A stretch of 26,101 nt of DNA from an uncultured Eubacteriales bacterium (GTDB taxonomy: Bacteria; Bacillota; Clostridia; Oscillospirales; Oscillospiraceae): NCBI GenBank assembly GCA_900556935.1, contig USQL01000023.1:1-26101 (forward strand), in the 5' to 3' direction. Position numbers and translations under genes: made by a program. This document shows, piece after piece, positions 1 through 7,532 of this stretch (the first letter of the stretch is position 1; each line of letters starts with the position of its first letter). The notes under the pieces were generated by a model. That model had not been told where the DNA came from and made no database searches. It saw nothing but the letters and a program-made list of their open reading frames with translations.

Positions 1-53
1 GGCGTAACCACACGCACCTCAAACGTGCTTGTCTACCATTCCAACACTCTCGC
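1..53 (-). tRNA. tRNA-Leu(GAG), 3' part cut off by window edge
   Basis: Read on the minus strand, the 5' acceptor strand is GCGAGAG, followed by TG at positions 8-9. A D-arm with TTG/CAA pairing follows. The anticodon stem is CACGT/GCGTG and the loop is TTGAGGT, which gives anticodon GAG (plus-strand bases 18-20). GAG reads CUC/CUU leucine codons. The long variable arm expected of tRNA-Leu begins just before the window edge, so the 3' half is missing. A consensus promoter lies 13 bases upstream. Confidence 0.9.
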
Positions 54-65
54 AAGTGCTTGGGT

Positions 66-94
66 ATTATACCGTATATTTCCTGCTTTGTCAA
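66..94 (-). promoter_or_regulatory. Consensus sigma-A promoter for tRNA-Leu
   Basis: On the minus strand there is a perfect TTGACA -35 box (89-94), a 17-bp spacer and a perfect TATAAT -10 box (66-71). Transcription should start near 59, only a few bases before the tRNA 5' end at 53. The -35 box begins 7 bases after the stop codon of the cobC-like gene, with no terminator hairpin between them. Confidence 0.9.
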
Positions 95-101
95 TCCCTT
101 T

Positions 102-647
102 TTACAAAATAGGCTGGTACGTTTTTTCTTCAATTCGGTAGCCGTGGCCGGGGGTGGGCTGCCACTGGTAGCGGGATTTGTGTTCCTCCGGGAAAAGACG
201 GTCCATAATGGCCGCGATGACTCCGCCGTGGGTGACAAGTACCGTGTCCTCCGTGAAGAGCTCCGGGAGCGCTTTCAGCACCCGGGCGCACATCTGATTG
301 CCGCTCTCCCCTTCCGGCGGAATGTTTTCCATATTGTCGCCGGTGAGCCACGCCTGATAGGCGGGGTTCTCCTTCAGCTCCTCGTAGGTGTGCATTTCGA
401 AAATACCGAAATCCACCTCCCGGAATTCCGGGCGCCGCTCATGGGGAACGGGGCCAAAGAGAATATTCAGCGTCTGCTCCGTGCGAAGCATCCCGGAGGT
501 CAGAAAGCGGACATTGGAAACGGAATAGTGGAGCTTTTGAAGGTTCTCTGCCCCTTCCGGGGAGAGGGGCAGGTCCGTCGCCCCGCAGTAGCGGTGCTCC
601 AGGTTGGCCTGGGTCTGGCCGTGGCGAATCAGGTAGAGTGTACTCAT
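102..647 (-). CDS. cobC: Histidine phosphatase family protein, probable alpha-ribazole phosphatase (CobC-like)
   Basis: This is a 181-residue phosphoglycerate-mutase-like phosphatase. The catalytic RHGQT motif lies near residue 8, and the second catalytic histidine is in VTHGG towards the C-terminus. In CobC this fold removes the 5'-phosphate from alpha-ribazole phosphate, or from adenosylcobalamin 5'-phosphate, late in cobamide assembly. The specific role is inferred from its place as last gene of a cobT-cobU-cobS operon, because RHG phosphatases are hard to assign by sequence alone. I chose the ATG at 647 because it has a GGAG 10-11 bases upstream, overlaps the previous stop as ATGA, and begins at the conserved MSTLYLIRHG. 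No terminator follows before the tRNA-Leu promoter. Confidence 0.83.
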   Translation of the reverse strand: MSTLYLIRHGQTQANLEHRYCGATDLPLSPEGAENLQKLHYSVSNVRFLTSGMLRTEQTLNILFGPVPHERRPEFREVDFGIFEMHTYEELKENPAYQAWLTGDNMENIPPEGESGNQMCARVLKALPELFTEDTVLVTHGGVIAAIMDRLFPEEHKSRYQWQPTPGHGYRIEEKTYQPIL

Positions 648-1012
648 TTTAATCTTTGCTCCAATCCGCAGAACATCCGGTGAATCCCTGTGGCCTTCCC
701 CGCCAAATACTGGCATACCAGTCCCGTGGTGTGCCGCCACAGCCGCATTTCCCCGTCAATGGGCACTACTCCGCAGAACATATCCATGCAGATGATCACC
801 TTGTCCTCGAGATTCTGTCCTTTCAGCTTTTCCAAGGGGTCCTCCCCTGCCCGGATGCAGGCGAGGACAAATTCTTCCAGCTTATCGATACATCTCTTGG
901 AGAAATCAATTTCCGTACCACTACATGTGAAAATATCCGCCTCAGGGATGCCCAGGGTATTGACCGCAAAGGCCCGTTTGCCCTGGTAAGCGCCGCCGAT
1001 AATCAGTTCCAT
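644..1012 (-). CDS. Short CobU-like protein with degenerate P-loop
   Basis: This 122-residue protein starts with a CobU-type N-terminus (MELIIGGAYQGKR). In CobU the same place holds GGxxxGKS. The P-loop lysine is kept, but the following Ser/Thr, which normally helps bind Mg-nucleotide, is replaced by Arg. The protein is about two thirds of CobU length, and I find no equivalent of CobU's guanylylated histidine in an RIxxH motif. It lies between cobS and the cobC-like gene and overlaps the latter as ATGA. A real CobU is encoded in the same operon, so this is a paralogue rather than the missing enzyme. It may be a regulatory partner or bind a nucleotide differently. The ATG at 1012 was chosen for the match to CobU starts and an AAGGAGGCAG site upstream. 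Confidence 0.75.
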   Translation of the reverse strand: MELIIGGAYQGKRAFAVNTLGIPEADIFTCSGTEIDFSKRCIDKLEEFVLACIRAGEDPLEKLKGQNLEDKVIICMDMFCGVVPIDGEMRLWRHTTGLVCQYLAGKATGIHRMFCGLEQRLK

Positions 1013-1022
1013 CGCTGCCTCC

Positions 1023-1763
1023 TTACAAAATCGCCAGGGCCCCCAGGGCCGCAAGCTCGGAAATGGTCAAACAGTAGCCGGAGATATCCCCGTTCATGCC
1101 CTGCAAGGAGCGATAGCCCCGCAGAAGCGGCTGCCCATAAAACGCCAGCTCCACCAGCAGCACCAGGCCGCACCGAAACCGGAGCGAAAAGCCAAAGGCC
1201 AGCGCAAGGGCCAGAAGGACGCAGGGAATCGCGATATCCGCTGGGCGGACCTTCTTTTGGGAATACTGGCTGGTGGACATCTTTGGAAGTACATTCACCG
1301 CCAGGGCGCTGCAGCACCGGCTGACCACGGGAATCACAATCAAAACCCGAAAATCCGTTTTCATATTGAAGGAAACACAGAAGGCAAACTGGGCAAGAAT
1401 CAGCAGCACACAGCCAATCACAGCAAAGGAGCCCACATGGGAATCCTTCAAAATCTCCCGTCTGCGCTGCAAATCCCGGCAGGATTTCACCGCGTCGGTC
1501 ACATCCATAAAGCCGTCCAGATGGATAAAGCCCGTGAGGAAATAGGGTGCGGCACACAGCACCACAGCCGTCACCGCCTGGGTAAGGCCCAGATACCGGC
1601 ACAGAAGCCCCAGCGCCCACCACACAAGACCGATTTCCAGCCCCACCAGGGGCAGGCACCAGAGGAGCTTATCCCGGGCCTCCTCGTCCCAGACCTTGCA
1701 GGGACAGGGAATGGCGCAGAACATGGATTGACACATAAAAAAGGCATGGATAAACTGCTTCAT
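1023..1763 (-). CDS. cobS: Adenosylcobinamide-GDP ribazoletransferase CobS
   Basis: CobS is the membrane enzyme that joins adenosylcobinamide-GDP to alpha-ribazole (or its phosphate), finishing the nucleotide loop of cobamides. The 246-residue length fits the family. The signature HLDGFMDVTDA near residue 80 contains the conserved acidic residues that bind metal in CobS proteins. Several hydrophobic segments follow, around residues 40-75, 115-135 and 185-215. The start overlaps the cobU stop by 4 bases (ATGA), so the two are probably translationally coupled. The stop is 10 bases before the start of the short CobU-like gene. Confidence 0.93.
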   Translation of the reverse strand: MKQFIHAFFMCQSMFCAIPCPCKVWDEEARDKLLWCLPLVGLEIGLVWWALGLLCRYLGLTQAVTAVVLCAAPYFLTGFIHLDGFMDVTDAVKSCRDLQRRREILKDSHVGSFAVIGCVLLILAQFAFCVSFNMKTDFRVLIVIPVVSRCCSALAVNVLPKMSTSQYSQKKVRPADIAIPCVLLALALAFGFSLRFRCGLVLLVELAFYGQPLLRGYRSLQGMNGDISGYCLTISELAALGALAIL

Positions 1764-2305
1764 TGGGGCAGGCCTCCCTTGTGAAAAATCAGGTTTCCGG
1801 CGGACACCTCAATCACCGTATCCGCAATCGCCGCCATGGCTTTGTCCAGCTGAGCCAGGCCCCGGCGGAAGCACTCCGTTTCCGCGTCATACCGGGCGGC
1901 ATCGGAATAGATATAGTCGCTGACCAGAACAATGTTGGAAACAGACCGGCAAAGGGTCTCCAGTCCCCTTTGGCAGCGGTCCGGAGCCGTAGGGTCCAGC
2001 TTCCAGGTGCTTGGGTCCGGGTAGAGCTCGTTGAGCAGCAGCGCCGTCACACTGTCCAGAAGGAAGCTGCCCTTGGGATCGACTTTTGTAAGGCACTCAG
2101 CAATGTCCCGGCCCTGCTCAACGGTCTCAAAGCCCAGGCCGTCCCGGTCCGCGATATGATGGCGGATGCGGTCCCGGTCCTCCTCGTCGCAGGGAATCAT
2201 GGTGGCAAGATAATAGCGCTTCCCGCCGCGGGCAAGTTTTACCGCCAAGCTCTGGGCAAAGGAGGATTTCCCGTTTTTGGCACCCCCGGAGACAAAGACA
2301 ATCAT
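1760..2305 (-). CDS. cobU: Bifunctional adenosylcobinamide kinase/adenosylcobinamide-phosphate guanylyltransferase CobU
   Basis: CobU phosphorylates adenosylcobinamide and then transfers GMP to it, making the activated substrate for CobS. The 181-residue length is normal. An intact P-loop GGAKNGKS lies at residues 7-14. RIRHH near residue 48 contains the histidine expected to be guanylylated, and a DSVTALLLNEL helix follows at mid-protein, as in the family. The start overlaps the cobT stop by 4 bases and the stop overlaps the cobS start. Its presence means the organism can salvage incomplete corrinoids such as cobinamide. Confidence 0.93.
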   Translation of the reverse strand: MIVFVSGGAKNGKSSFAQSLAVKLARGGKRYYLATMIPCDEEDRDRIRHHIADRDGLGFETVEQGRDIAECLTKVDPKGSFLLDSVTALLLNELYPDPSTWKLDPTAPDRCQRGLETLCRSVSNIVLVSDYIYSDAARYDAETECFRRGLAQLDKAMAAIADTVIEVSAGNLIFHKGGLPQ

Positions 2306-3390
2306 TTTCCTGCCTCCACGGTAAACTTGTCCCCTTCCCGGATTTCCTCCAGGTAGCCGTCGTCAATGCCCGCCTGGTCAAAGGTCGCCATGTCATTGAT
2401 GACGGCGCAGGCGGCGCTGAGAATCTGGAATGCCAAGGGGCAGCCGCTGCCCTCGCCCAGGCGCATATTCAAAAGAAGCATGGGCTTTAGGTCCATTTCC
2501 TCCATGGCAAGGCGATAGCCAATTTCATAGGAGGCGTGACTGGGCACCAGATATTCCCGCACCGCCGGGCACAGGCGCACGGCACACAGGGCGGCCACCG
2601 CGGAAATAAAGCCATCAATAACCATGGGCCGGTGGCTGGCGGCACCGCCCAGGAACGCGCCGCACATGGCCGCCAAATCAAAGCCGCCCACCTTGCTGAG
2701 CACATCTACCGCATCCTTGGCATCCGGGCGGTTCAGGGCAATGGCATCGGCAATCACCTGCTTTTTCTTCCGGAAGGACGCGTCCGTAATGCCGCCGCCC
2801 CGGCCGGTAACGGTCTCCACGCTGACACCCAGGAGAACCGCCAGCACCGCGGAGGAGGTCGTCGTGTTGCCAATGCCCATTTCGCCCACGCCCATGGCAT
2901 CGGCTTCCGTGGCCATGGCCAGTTCCGCGCCGGTGAGAATGGCCTGCAGCGCCTGCTCCCGGGTCATGGCCGGGCCCTTGGCAATATTCCGGGTGCCAAA
3001 GGCGATTTTTTTGTTCAGGACCTTGGGCTCGGTGATTACCGCATTGACACCCACATCGCAGACGGTAATGCCAGCGCCAACATGCCTGCACAGCACCGAG
3101 GCACCGGTTTTGGCACGGGTCAAATTGATGGTCTGCATCAGGGTCACGGACTGGGGTGCGCTGGAAACCCCCTCCTCTACCACGCCATTGTCCGCCGCGA
3201 ATACTAGCAGGTGGGTTTTGTCCATGGAATTATGGACCTTTCCGGTGATGCCCGCCAGCTGAATGGAGAGCTCCTCCAGTCTTCCTAGGCTCTCCGGGGG
3301 CTTGGCCAAAGCGGCCTGATGCCGCTTTGCCTCCTCCATAGCCTGCTTTGACAAAGGTTCAATGGATTGTATCAAGGTTTCCAGAGTCAT
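2302..3390 (-). CDS. cobT: Nicotinate-nucleotide--dimethylbenzimidazole phosphoribosyltransferase CobT
   Basis: CobT transfers phosphoribose from nicotinate mononucleotide to a lower-ligand base, giving alpha-ribazole phosphate or an analogue. The protein has 362 residues against about 350 for the family. Conserved segments include FAADNGVVEEGVS near residue 80, GEMGIGNTTTSSA at mid-protein, and a C-terminal MRLGEGSGCPLAF, whose glutamate is the expected catalytic base. The ATG at 3390 was preferred to an upstream in-frame start because a GGAGGAAG site lies 4-5 bases before it and it overlaps the preceding stop as ATGA. Confidence 0.94.
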   Translation of the reverse strand: MTLETLIQSIEPLSKQAMEEAKRHQAALAKPPESLGRLEELSIQLAGITGKVHNSMDKTHLLVFAADNGVVEEGVSSAPQSVTLMQTINLTRAKTGASVLCRHVGAGITVCDVGVNAVITEPKVLNKKIAFGTRNIAKGPAMTREQALQAILTGAELAMATEADAMGVGEMGIGNTTTSSAVLAVLLGVSVETVTGRGGGITDASFRKKKQVIADAIALNRPDAKDAVDVLSKVGGFDLAAMCGAFLGGAASHRPMVIDGFISAVAALCAVRLCPAVREYLVPSHASYEIGYRLAMEEMDLKPMLLLNMRLGEGSGCPLAFQILSAACAVINDMATFDQAGIDDGYLEEIREGDKFTVEAGK

Positions 3391-4151
3391 TGTTCTTCCT
3401 CCAATAGTTCCTGCGCCAGCAGCCAGCGGACCTCCGGGGCCACATCGGTCATCTCCAGGGTATAGGTTGCCTGGGGGCACATCAACTGGGCGCGCTGCAA
3501 AAATTCTTTCATTGGGATGCTCCCGGATGCCAAGGGACTGTGGGTATCAAAGGAGCGGTCGTTATTGTGAATGTGAAAATGGTCAATCCAGGGGGCTAAT
3601 GTTTCCAGCCACGTCTCCACCGGAATTTGGGAGCACACATTCGCGTGCCCCACATCCAGGCACAGCCGCAGTCTGGGGCTATTGACCCCGGCGGCAATGT
3701 CCAAAAGCCACTGGGGGTCCGATTCCATGACGTTCTCCACGCAAATCTCCATATTCCCCGGAAGCCGCTTCAAAAAATTCTTCCAAAAAGGAACGGACTG
3801 CTCGGTATACCAGCAGGGGTAATAAACATTTGGGAGAAATCCCCCATGGAAAATCAGCTTTCGGGCCCCGTACGCTTCCGCCAGCACCGCAGACTGGAGA
3901 AAACGCTGGATAGTCAGGTCCCGGGCCAGCGGGTCGATGGCGCAGGGGTAGAGCTCGCTGAATGGACCGTGGAAAATCCGGCTGGGCACCCCTTCCGCCT
4001 GAGCGTCTGCCATAGGTTTTGTCTGTGCGAACAGCATATCCATATTCACCGCCGTGCAGTATTCGGCAATTTCCACCCCCAGGCCGTATTCCCGGGCGGT
4101 CTTCCCGGCGTTGGGGTCAATGGTGGAAAGAAACAGCTGTTCCTTCTTCAT
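3387..4151 (-). CDS. Xylose isomerase-like TIM-barrel protein (sugar phosphate isomerase/AP endonuclease 2 family), role unknown
   Basis: This 254-residue protein has the pattern of AP-endonuclase-family-2 TIM barrels. ICVENV at mid-protein, LCLDVGHAN and HFHIHNN carry the Glu, Asp and His residues that usually hold divalent metals, and a late LEM supplies another glutamate. Family members isomerise or epimerise sugars or cleave DNA at abasic sites. None of these activities is an established step of cobamide assembly. The gene overlaps both neighbours by 4 bases, between the ECF S component and cobT, so it is almost certainly co-expressed with them. I infer a substrate linked to the corrinoid tail or lower ligand, but the sequence does not show which. 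Confidence 0.8.
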   Translation of the reverse strand: MKKEQLFLSTIDPNAGKTAREYGLGVEIAEYCTAVNMDMLFAQTKPMADAQAEGVPSRIFHGPFSELYPCAIDPLARDLTIQRFLQSAVLAEAYGARKLIFHGGFLPNVYYPCWYTEQSVPFWKNFLKRLPGNMEICVENVMESDPQWLLDIAAGVNSPRLRLCLDVGHANVCSQIPVETWLETLAPWIDHFHIHNNDRSFDTHSPLASGSIPMKEFLQRAQLMCPQATYTLEMTDVAPEVRWLLAQELLEEEQ

Positions 4152-4861
4152 TTTGCCGCCTCCCCTCCGGCGGACATCATGCCGTATTTGATTTGCAGGC
4201 GGTTGAGCTTATACAGCAAGGGTTTGGTCAGCAGCACCAGAGTAACGCCGCAGCCCAGGCCGTGAATCAGGTTCACGGGAACACCCTGTCCGAAAATCAC
4301 CAGCGCCCCGGACCAGGTGAGTCTGCTCAGGACCGTAAACACGGTGCAGCAGTCCAGCATGGGCCCCACCAGAAGAAAAATAGATAGAAAGCCAAAGGGG
4401 CCCAGAATCCAGGGCTTGCAAAGCTTTGGCTTATTGTGAAACCACAGCCCCGCCCAGAACCCGGCAAAGCCGTAGGCGAACATCTGCCAAGGGGTCCAGG
4501 GGCCCTGGCCGAAGAAAAAGTTGCTGGCAAAGGCGGCAATGGCACCGGTGAGAAAGCCCGCCTGGGAGCCGAAGGCGATGCCCGTAATCATGATGATGCC
4601 CGTAATGGCCTTAAAATAGGGCACCATCACGAGTGCCACCCGGGAGGCTGTGGCCAGTGCCGCCATCACCGCCAGCGTCACCAGCTCCCGGGGCTGAGGG
4701 CGGCGGGATTCAAAGCTGGCAAAAAAGGGCAGCATGATTTCAATAATCACCAGAGTGCTGGTAAGATAATACCAACGGCCCTTGATCTGGCTTCCGAAAT
4801 ACAATGTCGCGGGAATCAGAATAAAAATCGTCAGAAGCGAAAAAAATGTTGTTTTTTTCAT
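4148..4861 (-). CDS. ECF transporter S component, predicted corrinoid/cobamide specific (CbrT-like)
   Basis: This is a 237-residue membrane protein with about six hydrophobic segments. The stretch ARVALVMVPYFKAITGI, followed by FGSQAGFLTGAIAAF, is typical of ECF substrate-binding S components. The dedicated T and ATPase genes lie immediately upstream in the same operon, the arrangement of group I ECF systems such as the predicted CbrTUV cobalamin importers. The substrate is inferred from the five cob-type genes downstream; cobinamide, intact cobamide or alpha-ribazole would all fit. The ATG at 4861 overlaps the ATPase stop as ATGA. An upstream in-frame start would run 24 residues into the ATPase gene and lacks a comparable site. 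Confidence 0.85.
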   Translation of the reverse strand: MKKTTFFSLLTIFILIPATLYFGSQIKGRWYYLTSTLVIIEIMLPFFASFESRRPQPRELVTLAVMAALATASRVALVMVPYFKAITGIIMITGIAFGSQAGFLTGAIAAFASNFFFGQGPWTPWQMFAYGFAGFWAGLWFHNKPKLCKPWILGPFGFLSIFLLVGPMLDCCTVFTVLSRLTWSGALVIFGQGVPVNLIHGLGCGVTLVLLTKPLLYKLNRLQIKYGMMSAGGEAAK

Positions 4862-6516
4862 TCCGCGCACTCCTGATTCTGCTTCACCAGGGACACCACA
4901 TTCTCCACATTCACTGCGTTTTCGAAGACGCACCGGCTCATGCGGTTGGAGGAGGTGGTATAGAAGCTGTTGGAGCCAAAGAAGCTCTGGGGCTGACCGG
5001 AGGCGATGATTTGACCGTCAAAGAACATGGCGGCAATATCCGCGTTTTCCGCGCAGAACTCGATATCGTGGGACACCATGACAATGGCCATCCCATCCTT
5101 TGTCAGCTGCTTCATGGTCTTGGCAAACCGGCTTTTAAAGCCGCAGTCCAGGCCTTTCGTGGGCTCGTCCAGAAGCAGCAGCCGAGGCTTGGTCAGCAGC
5201 ACCTTGGCTAGGGCCACCCGCTGCTGCTCGCCGCCGGAGAGGTCGTAGGGGTGAGAATCCAGAAGGTGGTCAATTTCACACAGCTCAGACACCCGCTGCT
5301 GTTCTACAGGGTCCGAATCCATCTCCCGCAGCTCCTCCCGCACCGACTGCTTGACAAAGAGATTCCGGGGGTCCTGGGGCAGCATGGAAAGGCAGCTGTG
5401 GAACAGCGCCCCCTTGGGGTACTTCTTCGTCTCCTTCCCAAAGACCTGGATGCTGCCCCGATAGGGCCGGTTGGCCCCGCAGATGGCCCGCAGGGTCGTA
5501 GACTTTCCCGCGCCGTTGCCGCCCACGATGGTATACAGGCACCCGGCGGGAACGGAGAGGTTCAGGCCCTTCAAAACGTCCGGAGACTGCTTTTCATAGC
5601 GCAGCCACACATCCTGGATGCGCAGCGCCGGTTCCCCGCTGGGAAGCGCGTCCGTCATGGGTACTGTGCGGACCTTTGGCGGGTTGGAGCCATACTTTTC
5701 CGTCAGCCAGTTTCGGCCCTCCCGCACGGTCAGGGGAGCTTGGCCCGGTTCTCCGCATTGGTAGAAAATTCGCATGGGAGCCGGGAGCATCTGGGTCAGG
5801 TGGCTATTGGTTTCAAACATGCCGCGGCCAATCTCCCGGGGAGCGGCGTTGCCCGTCAGGCGGCCATGCTCCATCACCAGCACCCGGTCCGCTACCGGGA
5901 AAATATCCTCCGCCCGGTGCTCCGTAATCAGCACCGTGGTGCCCAGCTCTCGGTTGATTTTCTTTAGGGTATTGAGAAAATCCGAGGCGGCGATGGGGTC
6001 CAGCTGGCCGGTGGGCTCGTCCAAAACCAGAATTTCCGGCTGCATGGCCATGATGGAAGCCAGGTTTAACAGCTGCTTCTGGCCGCCGGAGAGCTCGGAG
6101 ACATCCTTGTGATACCAGCTCTGGATACCGAAAAAGCTTGCCATCTCCGCAACCCGAAGGCCGATGGTCCCGGCATCCACCCCCAGATTTTCCAGGCCAA
6201 AGGCCAGCTCGTGCCAGACCTTGTCCGTAACAATCTGCTCGTCCGGGTTCTGCATGACATAGCCAATGGAGGCCGCCTGGGTACGGCTATCCACCTGCTC
6301 CAAAGGGGTTCCGTCAAAGAGAATTTCCCCCTGCCGCTCTCCCGTAGGGGCCAGAACGGATTTGAGGTGCTTTAAAAGGGTGGTCTTCCCGCAGCCGCTG
6401 TTGCCGCAGAGCAGCACATATTCCCCTTTGGCGATGGAAAAGGACACATTCTCCAGGCATTTTCTTTTCCCGCCGGGGTAAGAAAAGCTTAATCCTCGAA
6501 TTTCAAGCTGTTCCAT
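4858..6516 (-). CDS. ECF transporter ATPase, two fused ABC domains
   Basis: This 552-residue protein carries two ABC ATPase domains in one chain, in place of the separate EcfA1 and EcfA2 subunits. Domain 1 (about 3-225) has Walker A GNSGCGKTT at 38-46, Q-loop QNPDEQ at 89-94, signature LSGGQ at 142-146, Walker B ILVLDEPTG and switch histidine H200. Domain 2 (about 297-510) has GGNGAGKST at 332-340, LSGGEQQR at 426-433, LLLLDEPTKGLD and H483. A linker of about 70 residues joins them. The protein would energise import through the neighbouring T and S components on the inner face of the membrane. The start has a GGGAGGAAA site and lies 28 bases inside the ecfT gene. Confidence 0.93.
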   Translation of the reverse strand: MEQLEIRGLSFSYPGGKRKCLENVSFSIAKGEYVLLCGNSGCGKTTLLKHLKSVLAPTGERQGEILFDGTPLEQVDSRTQAASIGYVMQNPDEQIVTDKVWHELAFGLENLGVDAGTIGLRVAEMASFFGIQSWYHKDVSELSGGQKQLLNLASIMAMQPEILVLDEPTGQLDPIAASDFLNTLKKINRELGTTVLITEHRAEDIFPVADRVLVMEHGRLTGNAAPREIGRGMFETNSHLTQMLPAPMRIFYQCGEPGQAPLTVREGRNWLTEKYGSNPPKVRTVPMTDALPSGEPALRIQDVWLRYEKQSPDVLKGLNLSVPAGCLYTIVGGNGAGKSTTLRAICGANRPYRGSIQVFGKETKKYPKGALFHSCLSMLPQDPRNLFVKQSVREELREMDSDPVEQQRVSELCEIDHLLDSHPYDLSGGEQQRVALAKVLLTKPRLLLLDEPTKGLDCGFKSRFAKTMKQLTKDGMAIVMVSHDIEFCAENADIAAMFFDGQIIASGQPQSFFGSNSFYTTSSNRMSRCVFENAVNVENVVSLVKQNQECAE

Positions 6517-7358
6517 ATAATTTCCTCCCGCAAATACAAAATAGAGGGGATCAATAGCAGCACACAGTACGCGGGAAATCCCAAGGTCACATAGTCGCAG
6601 TAAAAATAGGGGGTGTAGCCAGCCTCCGTCCCGCCAAAGGCAAGAACGCAAACTGCCAAAAGGACAATCGCGGCCATGAGAAAAACATCCTGCCGTCCTA
6701 CTCGGTAGATATGGAAATTGGTCCGCTTTCCGCAGCCGTAGCCCCGGGCCCGCATGGAGTCCGCCGTAACGATGCTGCCCTCCAGCGCCCAGTCCGTCAG
6801 AGACGAGAGAATGCTGATGCCGCTGTGCAGCTTTTCCCTGCCGGAGGCGGCGTTTTCCGTTCCCTTGCCGATGGCGCTTCTGGCCGTTACAATCTGCTTG
6901 GATTTTCTGGTAAAGGCGGGAATCAGCCGCAGGACCATCACAAGCAGCAGGGAAAGCGCCGGAATCAGGTTCCCAAACAGGGCCGTAAATTTATCGCTGG
7001 TCAAAACCTGGCTGTAGCAGCCGAACCAAATCATGGTCAGGGCGAAAATGATGCCCAAGATGCCGCCGTAGGCCATGGCCTCCAGGGTATAGGGGTGGCC
7101 GAAGACGGTAAAGAGCACATGCTCCCCCCGGGAATTGAGGAAGGGGTTTAGCAGCGCAATCAGCACCAGAAACAGGCCCATGGTTCTGAGCATTTTCAGG
7201 CCCTCCCTGCCATGGAGCAGCAGGTAATAGACGCTGGCACCAATGAGGCCCGCAATGGCATAGGCCGGATGCTGAATCACCACGCCAAAGCCAATCACCG
7301 CAACGAAAAAGGCGAAGTTCACCGCCGGATGACACCTGGAAAAGGGATCCGCGTTCAT
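6489..7358 (-). CDS. ecfT: ECF transporter T component (EcfT-type transmembrane coupling protein)
   Basis: This is a 289-residue membrane protein and the first gene of the corrinoid operon. It has several hydrophobic segments and, in the long cytoplasmic region, the coupling motif ARG in SMRARGYG, through which T components contact the ATPase grooves. A similar element, TARSAIG, lies earlier. The T component joins the fused ATPase to the S component encoded two genes downstream. I chose the ATG at 7358 because the predicted transcript starts near 7383, which excludes the more upstream in-frame starts. The site before it (GGATGTGA) is weak. The 3' end overlaps the ATPase gene by 28 bases. Confidence 0.88.
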   Translation of the reverse strand: MNADPFSRCHPAVNFAFFVAVIGFGVVIQHPAYAIAGLIGASVYYLLLHGREGLKMLRTMGLFLVLIALLNPFLNSRGEHVLFTVFGHPYTLEAMAYGGILGIIFALTMIWFGCYSQVLTSDKFTALFGNLIPALSLLLVMVLRLIPAFTRKSKQIVTARSAIGKGTENAASGREKLHSGISILSSLTDWALEGSIVTADSMRARGYGCGKRTNFHIYRVGRQDVFLMAAIVLLAVCVLAFGGTEAGYTPYFYCDYVTLGFPAYCVLLLIPSILYLREEIIWNSLKFED

Positions 7359-7389
7359 TGAATCACATCCGTTCTGTCGAATCCGTGTC

Positions 7390-7418
7390 ATTATACCAAT
7401 ATTCCCGGCAAAATGCAA
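7390..7418 (-). promoter_or_regulatory. Extended -10 sigma-A promoter for the ecfT-cobC operon
   Basis: The minus strand shows TTGCAT (7413-7418), a 17-bp spacer and TATAAT (7390-7395), with a TG two bases before the -10 box. The predicted leader is only about 25 bases, too short for a cobalamin riboswitch. Regulation, if any, must come from a protein or from the divergent promoter 28 bases away. Confidence 0.8.
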
Positions 7419-7445
7419 TACTGGAACAAAATTTCAAAAAAGTCA

Positions 7446-7474
7446 TTGCGATTCCGGCGCTTCCGTGTTATAAT
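7446..7474 (+). promoter_or_regulatory. Extended -10 promoter for the DUF4430 lipoprotein gene
   Basis: TTGCGA (7446-7451), a 17-bp spacer and TATAAT (7469-7474) are preceded by TGT, forming an extended -10 promoter. It fires away from the ecfT promoter, with 27 bases between the two -35 boxes. Shared regulation of the two transcripts is therefore possible. Confidence 0.75.
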
Positions 7475-7480
7475 ATCTCC

Positions 7481-7513
7481 GCTTTTGGGTTGTATCCAGA
7501 AAGCTGATTTTTT
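7481..7513 (+). promoter_or_regulatory. Leader hairpin followed by a T-run (possible attenuator)
   Basis: Right at the predicted transcript start, GCTTTTGG (7481-7488) can pair with CCAgAAAGC (7496-7504, one bulged G) around a 7-base loop. A TGATTTTTT stretch follows. This has the form of a weak intrinsic terminator or a 5' protective stem, 14 bases before the AAGGAG site of the lipoprotein gene. Confidence 0.4.
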
Positions 7514-7532
7514 ATTTAAGGAGATATTGTTT

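Noticed and set aside
102..647. Phosphoserine phosphatase (PspA-type) in place of missing serB
   Set aside because: Histidine phosphatases of this type can act on phosphoserine, but the gene is the last of the cob operon and 22 kb from serA, so the CobC role is the simpler reading.
7359..7532. Cobalamin riboswitch expected ahead of corrinoid uptake genes
   Set aside because: Both predicted leaders are about 25-50 bases, and no B12-box-like core is visible on either strand.
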